This document shows, in pieces, positions 1-8,481 of a stretch of 64,000 nucleotides of DNA. The notes beneath the pieces are model-generated. The model did no database searches and was not told the origin of the DNA. It worked only from the letters and a program-made list of their open reading frames with translations. This stretch comes from Pseudomonadota bacterium (GTDB lineage Bacteria > Desulfobacterota > Desulfarculia > Desulfarculales > Desulfarculaceae), in the NCBI GenBank assembly GCA_018902755.1, contig JAHIQI010000072.1, forward strand, positions 13,033-77,032, written 5' to 3'. The translations under genes and the position numbers were made by a program. Numbering within the stretch: position 1 is the stretch's first letter; the number at the start of each line of letters is the position of its first letter.

Positions 1-622
1 AATGGCAGGTCAGGCACTGGCTCACCGGCACCTTCTTGGTCAGGCCGTGGCCCTGGGGCGGGCGGCCCTGGGTGTCGTAGGGCCGGTGGCAGGCGGCGCA
101 GCCCGCCGCCCGGCGCGCGCCCTGGGTGTACGCGCCCTTGTCCCACAGATGGCAGCGCAGACAGCGGCGGCGCAGGAAGTCGTCAACCGGTTTGCCGTTC
201 ACCTCGGGGTCGGGCATGGCCACCAGCGGGTCTGTTTCGCGAATCGTGAACTGGGGGTCCGGCGAGGTCTGGGCTCCCCACAGATAGCGGGTGTGGGCGA
301 TTAGTCCCATGTTGGTGGCCATGGGCGAGCGCTTGACCTTTTCCGTCCAGCCCTGGTGGCAGGAGCCGCAGGCCCGCTGGGCCTGGTCCAGGGCCGAGGG
401 GTTTTTCACCATGCCCTTGTGGGCCGCGTTGCCCTCCTTGGCCTGGCCGTCGCCCAGATGGCAGCGGGTGCAGGCGATGGTGTGCCCTTGGCCCGCCGGG
501 GGCATGGGAGCCGAGAACTTGGGGTGGCAGGACACGCAGCCGGGGTCCTGCGGCGTAGTGGCCGCCGCCACGGGCAGGACCAGGCCCAAGGCCAGGGCCA
601 GTATGAGCAGCAGCTTTTTCAT
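1..622 (-). CDS. multiheme c-type cytochrome (3' end outside window)
   Basis: Reads leftward from ATG at 622 and runs off the window edge, so only about 207 N-terminal residues are visible. Residues 1-21 form a Sec signal peptide (MKK then a Leu/Val/Ala core), so the product is periplasmic. Six CXXCH haem motifs are visible: CVSCH, CTRCH, CGSCH, CLRCH, CAACH and CLTCH. Its start overlaps the stop of the upstream 728-residue cytochrome in an ATGA, so the two are translationally coupled and probably act together in electron transfer. A segment after CGSCH (Met-Ala-Thr ... Leu-Trp-Gly-Ala-Gln) is repeated in the upstream protein, which indicates a shared domain. The specific redox partner cannot be named. 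Confidence 0.85.
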   Translation of the reverse strand, partial: MKKLLLILALALGLVLPVAAATTPQDPGCVSCHPKFSAPMPPAGQGHTIACTRCHLGDGQAKEGNAAHKGMVKNPSALDQAQRACGSCHQGWTEKVKRSPMATNMGLIAHTRYLWGAQTSPDPQFTIRETDPLVAMPDPEVNGKPVDDFLRRRCLRCHLWDKGAYTQGARRAAGCAACHRPYDTQGRPPQGHGLTKKVPVSQCLTCH

Positions 623-2805
623 CGGAGGGCCTTGGCTTCCATGAGCTTGTGCTTGGCCTCCAGGTCCCCGCCCGGCGAGACGCGTCGCCAGGCCTTGGCC
701 GGGTCGGCCAGCACCGGATCGTCCGGCTTGCGGTGGCAGGGCAGGCAGCGGCCAAAGGCCAGCACCCGGCGCAGCTCCTGAGCGTTCAAGGGCCGGGATC
801 CTTCATGGGTCTGGCCCTGCAGGGGGCGGCCCTTTTCATCCACCAGGGTCTCCCAGTCGGCGGGGAAACCTACGCCCTTGAGGTCGGACAGGGGAATGGC
901 GGTCAGCCCGCCCAAGGGCCGGGGGCCGCCGCCCAGGCCCAGGGCCTTGCCGCTCTGGTGGCAGGCCTCGCAGGGCCGCACCTCGCTGCGGGTGGTGTGG
1001 GGGCTGATGGGCGTGGTCACGATGCTGTTCTTGATGATTGCCGGCCGGGGCTGCTCCAGGACGTGGCCGGGTACTGGGGTGCCGGTGCCGTCCAGGGCGG
1101 TGTAGACCACCTGACAGCCGGGAACGAAAGGCCGCACCTTGCCCGAGGAGTCCACCCCCAGCACCGGGTCGGAAAAGCGGTATTGGTCGCGGCTTTCTTG
1201 CCAAACGCCGGGGGTGTCCTTGCCCGCCGCGTAGTTCCACATGCTTCCCGTGGCCCTGCGGTAGTCGTGGCAGCCGTAGCACTGGGGAGTCCAGCGGCTG
1301 TGACAGGCCTGGCAGGCCAGGCGCTGGTGGCCGGGCTGGCGGTGGCGCGGGTCGCCGCTGACCTGGGGCAGGGGATGCGCCTTGCCCGGCTGGCTGCGCG
1401 ACAAGAGCATCAGCTTGCCGCCTTGGCGGCGCAGGTTGCTCAGGGGGCGGCCCTTGGCGCTCAAGACCAGCTGGTCCTCGCGGGTGAGGGCCGGGCCCTT
1501 CTTGAGGGGGCCAGAGGCGGCCTCGTAATTGGCGTAGTCGTCCGGCGGCCCCAGGCGGGGCGGGCCCTCGGCGCTGCCGTGACATGTGGCGCAGGTCACC
1601 TCGGTCTGGAAGCGCATGCGGCCGTAGAGGCGGCCGTCGCCCATCACCTCCCGCCCGCTGTGGCAGTCCACGCAGGTCATTCCCTTGGCCCGGTGCGCGT
1701 CGGGCAGCAACTGGTGTACCCCTCGCCCGCCGCTGAGCGCCTGGCTGGGGTGGCCGTTGGGCCAGGGGGTGCGTCCGTTCTCGTCCTCCACCCAGCCCCG
1801 ATAATTGAGCCCCAGACGGCCCGAGCGGTTGTGGCAGCGCAGGCAGTTGTCCTCGGGCGGGGTCTCGTGCAGCCAGTGATACGAGGCGTGGTGGGTGTCG
1901 TCGCGGTTCAGGCTGGCGTCCTGGCCCAGATAGCGGCCCGAGGGGTCCCGGCTGCCGTGGCAGGCCACGCATCCCTGTCCGTGCACCGAAAGCCCGGCCT
2001 GGCGCGAGGCCCTGAGATGGCAGCGGGCGCAGAACTTGTTCCACTGATCGTCAGCCACCTGGGCGGGGTTCGGGCCCGCCGGAGGCCCGGCAGGGATCAT
2101 TAGCAGAGAGGCCAGGGTGTGGGGCGGGGCAGGGGAGGGCCGGAGCGGGTCGCTGATGGCGGCGGTGGCCATCTGGGCGGTGAAGCTGTTCTGCGCTCCC
2201 CAGGCCACCCGCAGGCTGGTTATGACCCCGGTCATGGTGGCCATGATGGTGCGCTCCACCCGGTAGATCATGTCCGCCGCCTGGTTTTCGCGCCCGGTAT
2301 GGCAGCGCCCCACCGCCGCGCCGCGCCCCCCGCAGGAGGCACGGGTAAAGGCCAGGTCGCTGGGGTTGCGCCCGCCGATGAGCCCCTGGTGGGCCTGCGC
2401 CTTGGTCAGGGCCAGGCCCTGGCCGCCGTGGCAGGCCACGCAGCCCATGGCCTCCACCGGGTGGGAAGGGCTGATCTGCTCCAGGCCCTGGTGGCAGGTG
2501 AGGCAGCGCTCGGGTTGACCAAAGGCGCTGGGGGTCACCTCCACCACCCTGGGCGGCTGGGAGGCCGCCTCACGGGCCCGGAAGGCGGCCCGCTCCGGGG
2601 CCATGCCCGCAGCCAGGAGTTGGCTCTTGAGTAGCTCGCCCCGCGCCCGGTTTATGGCCGCCACTTCCTTTTGCCAGGGGCGCTCCCCCTGGGCCCACCA
2701 AGCCAGCACCAGCGAGGCGCACAGGGCCGCCCCGGCCAGGGCGAAGGCCAGGGGCCAGGCCAGGCGGCGGTGGGCGCGCGGAGCTTTTGACTCGCTGTGG
2801 GCCAT
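619..2805 (-). CDS. membrane-anchored multiheme cytochrome c, 728 aa
   Basis: An N-terminal hydrophobic segment (about residues 15-37) acts as an uncleaved signal anchor, and the rest should be periplasmic. There are eleven canonical CXXCH motifs: CLTCH 101, CVACH 122, CARCH 259, CVACH 279, CLRCH 321, CVDCH 378, CATCH 405, CQACH 498, CYGCH 509, CEACH 612 and CLPCH 687. One further candidate has wide spacing, C158-X9-C168-H169. His residues between motifs could supply distal ligands. The stop overlaps the start of the next cytochrome (ATGA at 619-622). It diverges from the small gene at 2846, with only 40 bp between them. I infer a periplasmic electron conduit; substrate unknown. Confidence 0.88.
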   Translation of the reverse strand: MAHSESKAPRAHRRLAWPLAFALAGAALCASLVLAWWAQGERPWQKEVAAINRARGELLKSQLLAAGMAPERAAFRAREAASQPPRVVEVTPSAFGQPERCLTCHQGLEQISPSHPVEAMGCVACHGGQGLALTKAQAHQGLIGGRNPSDLAFTRASCGGRGAAVGRCHTGRENQAADMIYRVERTIMATMTGVITSLRVAWGAQNSFTAQMATAAISDPLRPSPAPPHTLASLLMIPAGPPAGPNPAQVADDQWNKFCARCHLRASRQAGLSVHGQGCVACHGSRDPSGRYLGQDASLNRDDTHHASYHWLHETPPEDNCLRCHNRSGRLGLNYRGWVEDENGRTPWPNGHPSQALSGGRGVHQLLPDAHRAKGMTCVDCHSGREVMGDGRLYGRMRFQTEVTCATCHGSAEGPPRLGPPDDYANYEAASGPLKKGPALTREDQLVLSAKGRPLSNLRRQGGKLMLLSRSQPGKAHPLPQVSGDPRHRQPGHQRLACQACHSRWTPQCYGCHDYRRATGSMWNYAAGKDTPGVWQESRDQYRFSDPVLGVDSSGKVRPFVPGCQVVYTALDGTGTPVPGHVLEQPRPAIIKNSIVTTPISPHTTRSEVRPCEACHQSGKALGLGGGPRPLGGLTAIPLSDLKGVGFPADWETLVDEKGRPLQGQTHEGSRPLNAQELRRVLAFGRCLPCHRKPDDPVLADPAKAWRRVSPGGDLEAKHKLMEAKALR

Positions 2806-2845
2806 GGGTTAGGCTACTCCCAGGCAACAACCTGGAGGGGCGGAC

Positions 2846-3241
2846 ATGAATGAGCAGTTAACGCAACTGGCCGAGGCCATGCGCCGAGAGATAAAAGACA
2901 TCCCCCAGACCATGCGTCAGGAAGCGGTGATTCGTCAAGCCTTGGTGTGCCTTGTCTACCAGGCGGTCAAACAGATGGGGCTAATCCCCCTGGCCGGCTG
3001 GAAGCCGCCTCGCTCCACTCGGGAGGGCCTGGACCTGGTGGGGGTGGACGACTCAGGCGAGCTGCCTCGGGTGCGGATCGCCTTTGTGATTGACCTTCTG
3101 GTGGAGCTTCCCCGGCTCAAGGCCCTGGAGTGGGTGGACTGCGAGGACAAGATCGTGGTCAGCTTCAGCGAGCGGGCCGACAAGGTTCAGCAGTCGTCGT
3201 TTTTCCTCACCAAGGCCCACACCCACCTTAAGCTTTACTAG
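2846..3241 (+). CDS. conserved hypothetical protein, 131 aa
   Basis: I do not recognise this family. It is a small soluble protein with a charged helical N terminus (residues 1-35), no signal peptide or membrane segment, and a C-terminal half predicted to alternate strands and helices. A GGAGG ribosome-binding site lies at about 2833, 7-8 nt before the ATG. Its start is 40 bp from the divergent start of the cytochrome gene, so they share a promoter region. It is followed by the terminator hairpin of the convergent tusA gene. Codon use matches the neighbours, which supports it being real. Confidence 0.65.
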   Translation: MNEQLTQLAEAMRREIKDIPQTMRQEAVIRQALVCLVYQAVKQMGLIPLAGWKPPRSTREGLDLVGVDDSGELPRVRIAFVIDLLVELPRLKALEWVDCEDKIVVSFSERADKVQQSSFFLTKAHTHLKLY

Positions 3242-3260
3242 GCCCCCCCGGAGCCCAGGC

Positions 3261-3292
3261 AAAAACGAGGGCCGGTCCACGAGGACCGGCCC
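3261..3292 (-). terminator. rho-independent terminator of the yeeE-tusA unit
   Basis: A perfect 10-bp stem (GGGCCGGTCC at 3269-3278 with GGACCGGCCC at 3283-3292) closes a 4-nt loop. Read on the minus strand it is followed by TCGTTTTT, complement of 3261-3268. It lies 27 bp past the tusA stop. Confidence 0.85.
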
Positions 3293-3318
3293 TTCGCTCG
3301 TCACGGGCGTGGGCCCGC

Positions 3319-3555
3319 TTAGGCCTTTTTCAGGAAAAAGCTGATGTAGCCGTCCTTTTGCTCTTCGCCCAGGAACTCGTCGCCCGAGCGCTCGGTGAAG
3401 GCGGGAAGGTCGTTGCGCGTGCCGGGGTCGGTGCCCTGGATCTCCAGGATCTGGCCGGACTTGAGGGTTTTCATGATCTTTTTGGTCTTGAGGATGGGCA
3501 TGGGGCAGCTCAAGCCGCGTGCATCCAGCACCTCATCAGGCGTCCATTCGGCCAT
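3319..3555 (-). CDS. tusA: TusA/SirA-family sulfurtransferase
   Basis: A 78-residue protein of typical TusA length carrying the diagnostic CPxP motif at residues 17-20 (CPMP), preceded by a D-x-R-G-L-x sequence. In this family Cys17 carries a persulfide and passes sulfane sulfur to partner proteins. A good ribosome-binding site (GGAGAG) precedes the ATG. It sits 44 bp downstream of a YeeE/YedE transporter on the same strand, a pairing often seen in anaerobes, which points to intracellular handling of imported sulfur. An intrinsic terminator follows. A role in tRNA thiolation as in E. coli, or delivery to a respiratory or assimilatory pathway, cannot be told apart here. Confidence 0.9.
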   Translation of the reverse strand: MAEWTPDEVLDARGLSCPMPILKTKKIMKTLKSGQILEIQGTDPGTRNDLPAFTERSGDEFLGEEQKDGYISFFLKKA

Positions 3556-3599
3556 GCTAGTCTCTCCTTTTTGGTGGTTACCTATTAAATCGCTATGCC

Positions 3600-4769
3600 T
3601 TAAACAATTGTAAGGCTGTCAGTCTCTTCGTTCCAAGCCATGACCGCCCACCAGACCAGCATCACCACGGCGGTAATGACTATGGCCCAGAAGTAGTCGG
3701 TGACCGCGGCCAGGAAAATGGGCTTGCCCCAGGACTTTGCTACGTCGCTGGTCCAGACGTAGTTCTTAAACAGGCTGTTGCTCATGGAGAAGGTGATCAC
3801 CGCCAGGATCAGCTTTAACTGGCCCTCGCCGGCCCGCCACACCGAGCCGGAGCCGCAGCCGCCGGCCAGGAGCATGCCGATGCCGAAGATCACCCCGCCC
3901 ACCAAGCCGCCGATCCAGTGGTGGTAGATGTAGATCATCTGCCAGTCGGCCCGGAACCATTTGATGGTGAAGAAACCGAACACCGAAAGGATGACGCTCA
4001 TGGCCACCGCGCGGGTGGCCACGGCCTCGCCGGTCATGAAGGGGTCGCGGAAAGAGCGGACGAAACAAAAGCGGCAGCGCTGGATGACGATGCCTATGCC
4101 CACGGCGGTGATCATGAGCACCGCTTCCTGGGTGTAGGCCCTAAAGGACATGCAATAGGCCCATCCCAACAGGAACAGGAAGAAAACGGCCCCCAGCCAA
4201 GGCTGCACCTTGGACCAGTCGATACCACCTTCCTTGGCGGCTTTTTGCTTGGGGGGCTTACTGGTGACGTGCTCGATCTCCCACATCAGGTACTTGAGGC
4301 CGATGAGGGCGCCCACCAGCAGGCCGGCCATCATGGCGAAGCCGGAGACCGAACCCGCGGCCAGGGCGGTGTAGAAGCCACCCACGTTGCAGCCGCCGGC
4401 CATCACCGAGCCCACGCCCATGAACACGCCGCCGATCAGGCCCTTGAAAAGCTCCAGCTTGGGGGCGTTGCGCCAGGCGAACTGGCGCGACAAAAGGGCC
4501 GCGCCGAAAGCGCCGAACAACAGGCCCCAGGTCAGGATGGAGGCGTTGCTGAAGAAAAAGGCATTGGTGGGAGCGGTGTTGTAAAGGCCTACCCAGTAGA
4601 AGAGCCAATCGCTCCATACCCTGAGGCCGCCGGCCACGCCCCAGGGGCGGCCCGCGGCCATACAGATGATGCCCAGCAGCGCCAACAATACGCCGCCGAC
4701 CCACAGCGGCCAGTTACGGTCGAATAAAACGGAGTAGCCCTCTTTGAACTTCCCCACCAAAACACCCAT
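3600..4769 (-). CDS. yeeE: YeeE/YedE-family thiosulfate/sulfur transporter
   Basis: A 389-residue integral membrane protein with about ten hydrophobic segments. Two family signature loops are present, AGGC-N-GG around Cys127 and AGGC-GSGS around Cys305, plus a C-x-x-C at 232-235. In characterised YeeE these conserved cysteines relay thiosulfate across the inner membrane. The two halves resemble each other, as expected for the fused YeeE fold. It is transcribed with the downstream tusA. A sigma70-like promoter (4870-4898, minus strand) precedes it. Thiosulfate is the family's best known substrate, but other sulfane-sulfur compounds are possible. Confidence 0.9.
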   Translation of the reverse strand: MGVLVGKFKEGYSVLFDRNWPLWVGGVLLALLGIICMAAGRPWGVAGGLRVWSDWLFYWVGLYNTAPTNAFFFSNASILTWGLLFGAFGAALLSRQFAWRNAPKLELFKGLIGGVFMGVGSVMAGGCNVGGFYTALAAGSVSGFAMMAGLLVGALIGLKYLMWEIEHVTSKPPKQKAAKEGGIDWSKVQPWLGAVFFLFLLGWAYCMSFRAYTQEAVLMITAVGIGIVIQRCRFCFVRSFRDPFMTGEAVATRAVAMSVILSVFGFFTIKWFRADWQMIYIYHHWIGGLVGGVIFGIGMLLAGGCGSGSVWRAGEGQLKLILAVITFSMSNSLFKNYVWTSDVAKSWGKPIFLAAVTDYFWAIVITAVVMLVWWAVMAWNEETDSLTIV

Positions 4770-4869
4770 GCAAACCTCCCGGAGACAAAATCATAGGGGC
4801 CTAATCAACCCGTCGACGTCTTTGATGCCTGCTCGGCGCATATACGGGCTAAGCGGCGATAGTGTCTGA

Positions 4870-4898
4870 ATTATGATATCTTAAGGCCAAATTATCAA
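4870..4898 (-). promoter_or_regulatory. sigma70-type promoter for yeeE-tusA
   Basis: On the minus strand a TTGATA -35 (4893-4898) is separated by 17 bp from a CATAAT -10 (4870-4875). It lies about 100 bp upstream of the yeeE ATG in an AT-rich stretch. Prediction by eye. Confidence 0.5.
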
Positions 4899-4931
4899 CC
4901 CCCGGCCTGGAACCGGAATTGTGGATTTAAT

Positions 4932-4961
4932 TTGACAGTTCCGGCGCGGGGCGGGTAAGAA
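4932..4961 (+). promoter_or_regulatory. sigma70-type promoter for the parvulin-TPR gene
   Basis: TTGACA at 4932-4937 is followed after 18 bp by TAAGAA at 4956-4961, about 52 bp before the ATG at 5014. It faces away from the yeeE promoter, so the 4770-5013 gap holds two divergent promoters and nothing else I can identify. Confidence 0.45.
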
Positions 4962-5013
4962 TCAGGACCGGTCGAGATTTAGAGCGGGCACTTTACAGAG
5001 GGGACGCTACTCC

Positions 5014-6477
5014 ATGAAATTGCGTTTGGCTACTATTTTGAGCTTGGCGGTCTTGCTGCTGGCCTTCACTTTGCCGGCCCTGGCGCAAAGCGACGAAAAG
5101 GTGGACCTGGGCATCATCACGGTCAAGCAAAAAGACCTGGCCAACCAGTTGGCCGGTGAACTGGCCAAGGGCGCCAGCTTCGAAACCCTGGCCAAGCGCA
5201 ACTCCGTGGGCCCCGCCTCCTTCCGGGGAGGCCGCCTGGGCAAGGTGCCCTACGCCCGCCTGCGTAGCGAGTACCGCGCCGCCCTGGAGGGCCTGGCCCC
5301 AAACAAACCCAGCAAGGTCATCCCCACCGAGGAGGGCTACACCATCCTCATGCGTTTTGACCAGCCCGGCGAAGGCGGCGCTTCGCCCGCCCCCGCTTTC
5401 CAAGCCGGTGGCTTCAAGGATTTGGAAAAATCCACCCGCTTTACCACCAACGAACCTTCCATGGACACCTCGCCTGTGACTCCGGAAATATCCCCCGGGG
5501 AGCCCATGCAAAAATCCGAGACCGACGCCCCATACCTGGTCGCCCGCCGCAAGGTTTTGGCCGGTGTGGAGTCCCTGATAGCCGGCAAGCTCAAGCAGGC
5601 CGAGAGCAACTTCTCTCAGGCCCTGGGCGACAACCCCCGCGAAGACAGCGCGGTGTTTTTGTTGGAAATGACTCGCCAGGGCATCAAGGGAAAGGTCAAG
5701 CCCAAGGCCATCAAGCTGTTTGCCGAGGGATTCTTGGCCATCACCGAAAACGACGGGAGCGTGGCCTTGCAGAAGTTCCTGGAGTGCAAGAAGGCGGACC
5801 CCGGCTTCTGGCAGGGTGAGCTTTTCGCGGCCAACATGCTGGCCGGCCAGGGACAGCGCGAGGAAGCCAAGCGCATAATCGAAAAAGAGGTGCTGGTCCG
5901 CAATCCCAGCTCGGCCCGTGCGTACGTGACCTTGGGCCTGATGGCCGCCGACGAAAACATGCCCAACAAGGCCCGAGAGTACCTTGAAAGGGCGGTGCAG
6001 CTCAATCCAGAGTTCGCTCAGGCCCATTATCAGCTGGGCATGATTGCCTTTTATAGCCGCGACTTCAAGACCGCCGAGCGCCAGTTCAAGCAGACCATAG
6101 CCCTGGACCCCTTCAATGATCAGGCAAGCAACAGCCTGGGTTTGGTCTACCTGTACACCAAGCGGCCCAATGAGGCTCAAAAGATGTACAAAAAAGCGCT
6201 CTCTCTAAACCCGGGATACCCTGACGCTCATGTGAACCTGGGCAACCTGTACGTGACCCAGAAGAAGGTGAACCTGGCAATTGACGAGTACGTGAAGGCC
6301 TTGGCGGTTGATCCCAAGTTCGGCCCGGCCTACAGCAACATGGCCGGGGCCTACGCCCTCAAGGGCGACTGGAGCGAGGCGGCCACGGCGGCCGACAAGG
6401 CCCTTGAACTTGGCTATCAGGTTCCTCAGGGCCTGCTGGAAGCCATCGCCCCCCATCGCGCCAAAAAGGCGCAGTAA
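5014..6477 (+). CDS. exported parvulin-like PPIase domain + TPR protein, 487 aa
   Basis: Residues 1-25 form a signal peptide ending in ALAQ. Residues about 30-117 match the parvulin (rotamase/PpiC) pattern, including the G-x-L-G turn and the final G-Y-T-I-L strand. A linker rich in Pro/Ser follows, then about six or seven tetratricopeptide repeats from about residue 175 to 475, with the recurrent P-x-x-x-x-A-x-x-N-L-G-x-x-Y spacing. Parvulins in the periplasm assist folding of secreted or outer-membrane proteins and TPRs bind partners, so a periplasmic chaperone or scaffold role is inferred. Monocistronic, with its own promoter and a convergent neighbour ending 1 bp away. Confidence 0.8.
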   Translation: MKLRLATILSLAVLLLAFTLPALAQSDEKVDLGIITVKQKDLANQLAGELAKGASFETLAKRNSVGPASFRGGRLGKVPYARLRSEYRAALEGLAPNKPSKVIPTEEGYTILMRFDQPGEGGASPAPAFQAGGFKDLEKSTRFTTNEPSMDTSPVTPEISPGEPMQKSETDAPYLVARRKVLAGVESLIAGKLKQAESNFSQALGDNPREDSAVFLLEMTRQGIKGKVKPKAIKLFAEGFLAITENDGSVALQKFLECKKADPGFWQGELFAANMLAGQGQREEAKRIIEKEVLVRNPSSARAYVTLGLMAADENMPNKAREYLERAVQLNPEFAQAHYQLGMIAFYSRDFKTAERQFKQTIALDPFNDQASNSLGLVYLYTKRPNEAQKMYKKALSLNPGYPDAHVNLGNLYVTQKKVNLAIDEYVKALAVDPKFGPAYSNMAGAYALKGDWSEAATAADKALELGYQVPQGLLEAIAPHRAKKAQ

Positions 6478-6478
6478 G

Positions 6479-7195
6479 TTAGGCTTCGGGCAGGGGGATA
6501 AGGCTCCAGACCAACTCTACCCGCGCCCGGCACTCGGGGTCTTCGTTGTCCGTGGCCGTGGTCAGGGGCAGCTCCATGGCCTCCAGGGGATTCCCCTGGC
6601 GGTCCAGCACCTCCAGCCGCGCCTTGCCCTGGGCTTCGTGACGGCGCTTGGCTTGGCCTTGGGCCGTGCCCAGGCGTCTCAGGGTCCTGAGTCCCCAAAA
6701 GTCCGGTGCGGGCAGGGCGTCCATGTGCGCCAAAACATCCTGAAAAGACGACAGATCCAGGCCCACCAGGCGAGCGGCCGCTTCGGCCTGGCCCCTGGTG
6801 GCGCTGGCGTATGGCCGCCCCTGGGCCAGGGCGAGGTTTTCGGCGCTCAGATAATCGGCTAGGTGGCGGGCCAACTCCGCCATGGTCCCCAAGGGCGGCG
6901 GCCAGCCCAGGCGCTCCAGAAAAGAGGCCAAGCGAGCCAGGTTTTCCCCGGCCCGGCCCAGGCCCCGAAAGGGGGGCAGGCCCACCTTGGCGGGGTCCAG
7001 GTCCCGTTCGATGATTTTCAGGTAGCCCCGCACCGTGGCGGCACGTAGAATGTCTAAATCCTCGAGCGGCAAAGAGCCCAAGTGATGCAGGCTTTCCGCC
7101 AGGACCACCTCCGGCATCTCACCGCTGTTCTCCAGCATGATCACTTCATCTTCCAGCCAGGGAGGCGCGGGACGCAAATACGGGTCATCCGTCAT
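6479..7195 (-). CDS. hypothetical protein, 238 aa
   Basis: I do not recognise the family. The product is soluble, acidic at the N terminus and predicted largely helical to about residue 165. The C-terminal 50 residues contain a strand-rich segment (Arg-Leu-Glu-Val-Leu-Asp-Arg-Gln-Gly-Asn-Pro) that looks like an exposed beta-sandwich edge. There is no signal peptide or transmembrane segment. It converges with the TPR gene, the two stops being adjacent, and diverges from the 7351 gene. Codon use fits the genome. Confidence 0.6.
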   Translation of the reverse strand: MTDDPYLRPAPPWLEDEVIMLENSGEMPEVVLAESLHHLGSLPLEDLDILRAATVRGYLKIIERDLDPAKVGLPPFRGLGRAGENLARLASFLERLGWPPPLGTMAELARHLADYLSAENLALAQGRPYASATRGQAEAAARLVGLDLSSFQDVLAHMDALPAPDFWGLRTLRRLGTAQGQAKRRHEAQGKARLEVLDRQGNPLEAMELPLTTATDNEDPECRARVELVWSLIPLPEA

Positions 7196-7350
7196 TTTTT
7201 TCCTTTAGCCATGCAAGTATTCGTTGCGCGGTGGGGGAACGGGTGTTAATAAAGTCCAAGTATAACGGGTTTGCGGCAGCGCCGGTAGCGGCGCGGTGAC
7301 AGACCACACCCAGAGCCGGGGCCTCGGCGCTTCGGAGGAAGATTAAAGAG

Positions 7351-7770
7351 ATGGGCGGAGACTTTCATACCAATTACCGCGAGGAGAACCTGATCTCTCG
7401 CCTGGAAAGCTCCCGGCAGTCGGCCTGGACCCGGCAACTGATGCAGCTCGGCGACTGCGTGGACGAGCTGGCCCAGAAACTGGCCATGAAACTGGTCAGC
7501 GCCAACCTTATCGAGACCAAAAGTCAGCGCGACGTGGAAGAACAGCTGGCCGGTTGCCTGGGCTCTCTGCTCAATGCCGAGGACTTCGACATCCAGTACG
7601 CCATTGCCAACTTCCGCAACCTGGTGCCCCAGGCCAATCGCATCAGCCTCTACGTCACCGCTTATATCATCGAGCGGCTCATCGACCATCGCTCGGTGGT
7701 GGACATCTACGGCACCGACGAAGAGATCTACGCGGTGGTCAACACCGAAGTGACGGGCATGATTCGCTAA
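7351..7770 (+). CDS. hypothetical protein, 139 aa
   Basis: Unrecognised small soluble protein, rich in helix, with several paired acidic and basic positions. It has no cysteine cluster of known type and no membrane segment. A strong ribosome-binding site (GGAGGAAG) precedes the ATG, and a clear intrinsic terminator follows, so it is a monocistronic transcription unit that is probably well expressed. Confidence 0.65.
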   Translation: MGGDFHTNYREENLISRLESSRQSAWTRQLMQLGDCVDELAQKLAMKLVSANLIETKSQRDVEEQLAGCLGSLLNAEDFDIQYAIANFRNLVPQANRISLYVTAYIIERLIDHRSVVDIYGTDEEIYAVVNTEVTGMIR

Positions 7771-7792
7771 GACCGCTTTTCAGCGCCTAAGA

Positions 7793-7820
7793 GCCTCCGC
7801 CTTACAGGCGGGGGCTTTTT
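7793..7820 (+). terminator. rho-independent terminator after the 7351 gene
   Basis: A 9-bp stem (GCCTCCGCC 7793-7801 with GGCGGGGGC 7807-7815, one T-G pair) and a 5-nt loop are followed by TTTTT at 7816-7820. On the minus strand there is no U-tract, so it serves the plus strand only. Confidence 0.85.
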
Positions 7821-7833
7821 GCGTTTACGGGCC

Positions 7834-8481
7834 CTAGTACCAGCGCACCACCTGATCCAGGGGGGCCCTCGGGGAGCGAACCTTGTTGAGGGGCGAATCT
7901 GGGTCCGCGTAGCCCACCGCCACGGTGAGCACCACCCGACGGGTGGGGTCGATGTTCAGAAAATCCTTGATGATGTCTTCGTAAGAGCACACCAGGCCCA
8001 CCGGACAGGTGGCCAGGCCCAACTCACTGGCGGCCAAAAGCAGCCAGCCCAGGGCGAAGCCCAGGTCCAGGGCGCGCTCCGGGGGGAAGGCCCCGTCCAG
8101 GGTGGCCACCACCAACGCCGGAGCCCCGTAAAAGGTCAGCGAACCGGTGTTGATGAAGTTGCGGTCCGCCCCGGCCTGCTCCATGGCCGGTCCCATGACC
8201 AGGTTAAGCTCTTTTTGGCGCTCCAGGTAAATTCCGGGAAGGGGATTGGTGTTGTCCGGCCCGCAGGAGATGCCCCGCTCCCCATATGCGCGGGTGAGCT
8301 TTTTGCCCAGGCGAGGCACCTCCGCGCCCCGGACCACGGTGAATTGCCATGGTTGCAGGTTTATGGCGCTGGGAGCCCGGCAGGTGAGGCTCATCAGGCG
8401 ATCAAGGGCTTCTTGGGGCACGGGCTGGTCAGTGAACACGCGACAGGAAGAGCGCGTCTCCATGGCTTGGGCTATCTGCAT
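7834..8481 (-). CDS. nitroreductase-family FMN oxidoreductase
   Basis: A 215-residue protein of usual nitroreductase length. It begins with the family N-terminal FMN-binding pattern (M-E-T-R-S-S-x-R-x-F) and continues with R-A-P-S-A-x-N-x-Q-P-W-x-F, then a C-terminal G-x-A-x-G-W-L-L-L-A-A-x-x-L-G-L-x-T-C-P region. I chose the ATG at 8481 because CAGGAG lies 7 nt upstream and the family motif starts six residues later; the reading frame is open upstream to 8577 but that extension is unlike the family. These enzymes use NAD(P)H and FMN to reduce nitroaromatics, quinones or flavins; the substrate is not predictable. Confidence 0.88.
   Translation of the reverse strand: MQIAQAMETRSSCRVFTDQPVPQEALDRLMSLTCRAPSAINLQPWQFTVVRGAEVPRLGKKLTRAYGERGISCGPDNTNPLPGIYLERQKELNLVMGPAMEQAGADRNFINTGSLTFYGAPALVVATLDGAFPPERALDLGFALGWLLLAASELGLATCPVGLVCSYEDIIKDFLNIDPTRRVVLTVAVGYADPDSPLNKVRSPRAPLDQVVRWY

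Noticed and set aside
649..2103. Long plus-strand open frame opposite the 728-aa cytochrome.
   Set aside because: It is a shadow frame of high-GC DNA; the minus-strand frame carries eleven CXXCH motifs and is the gene.
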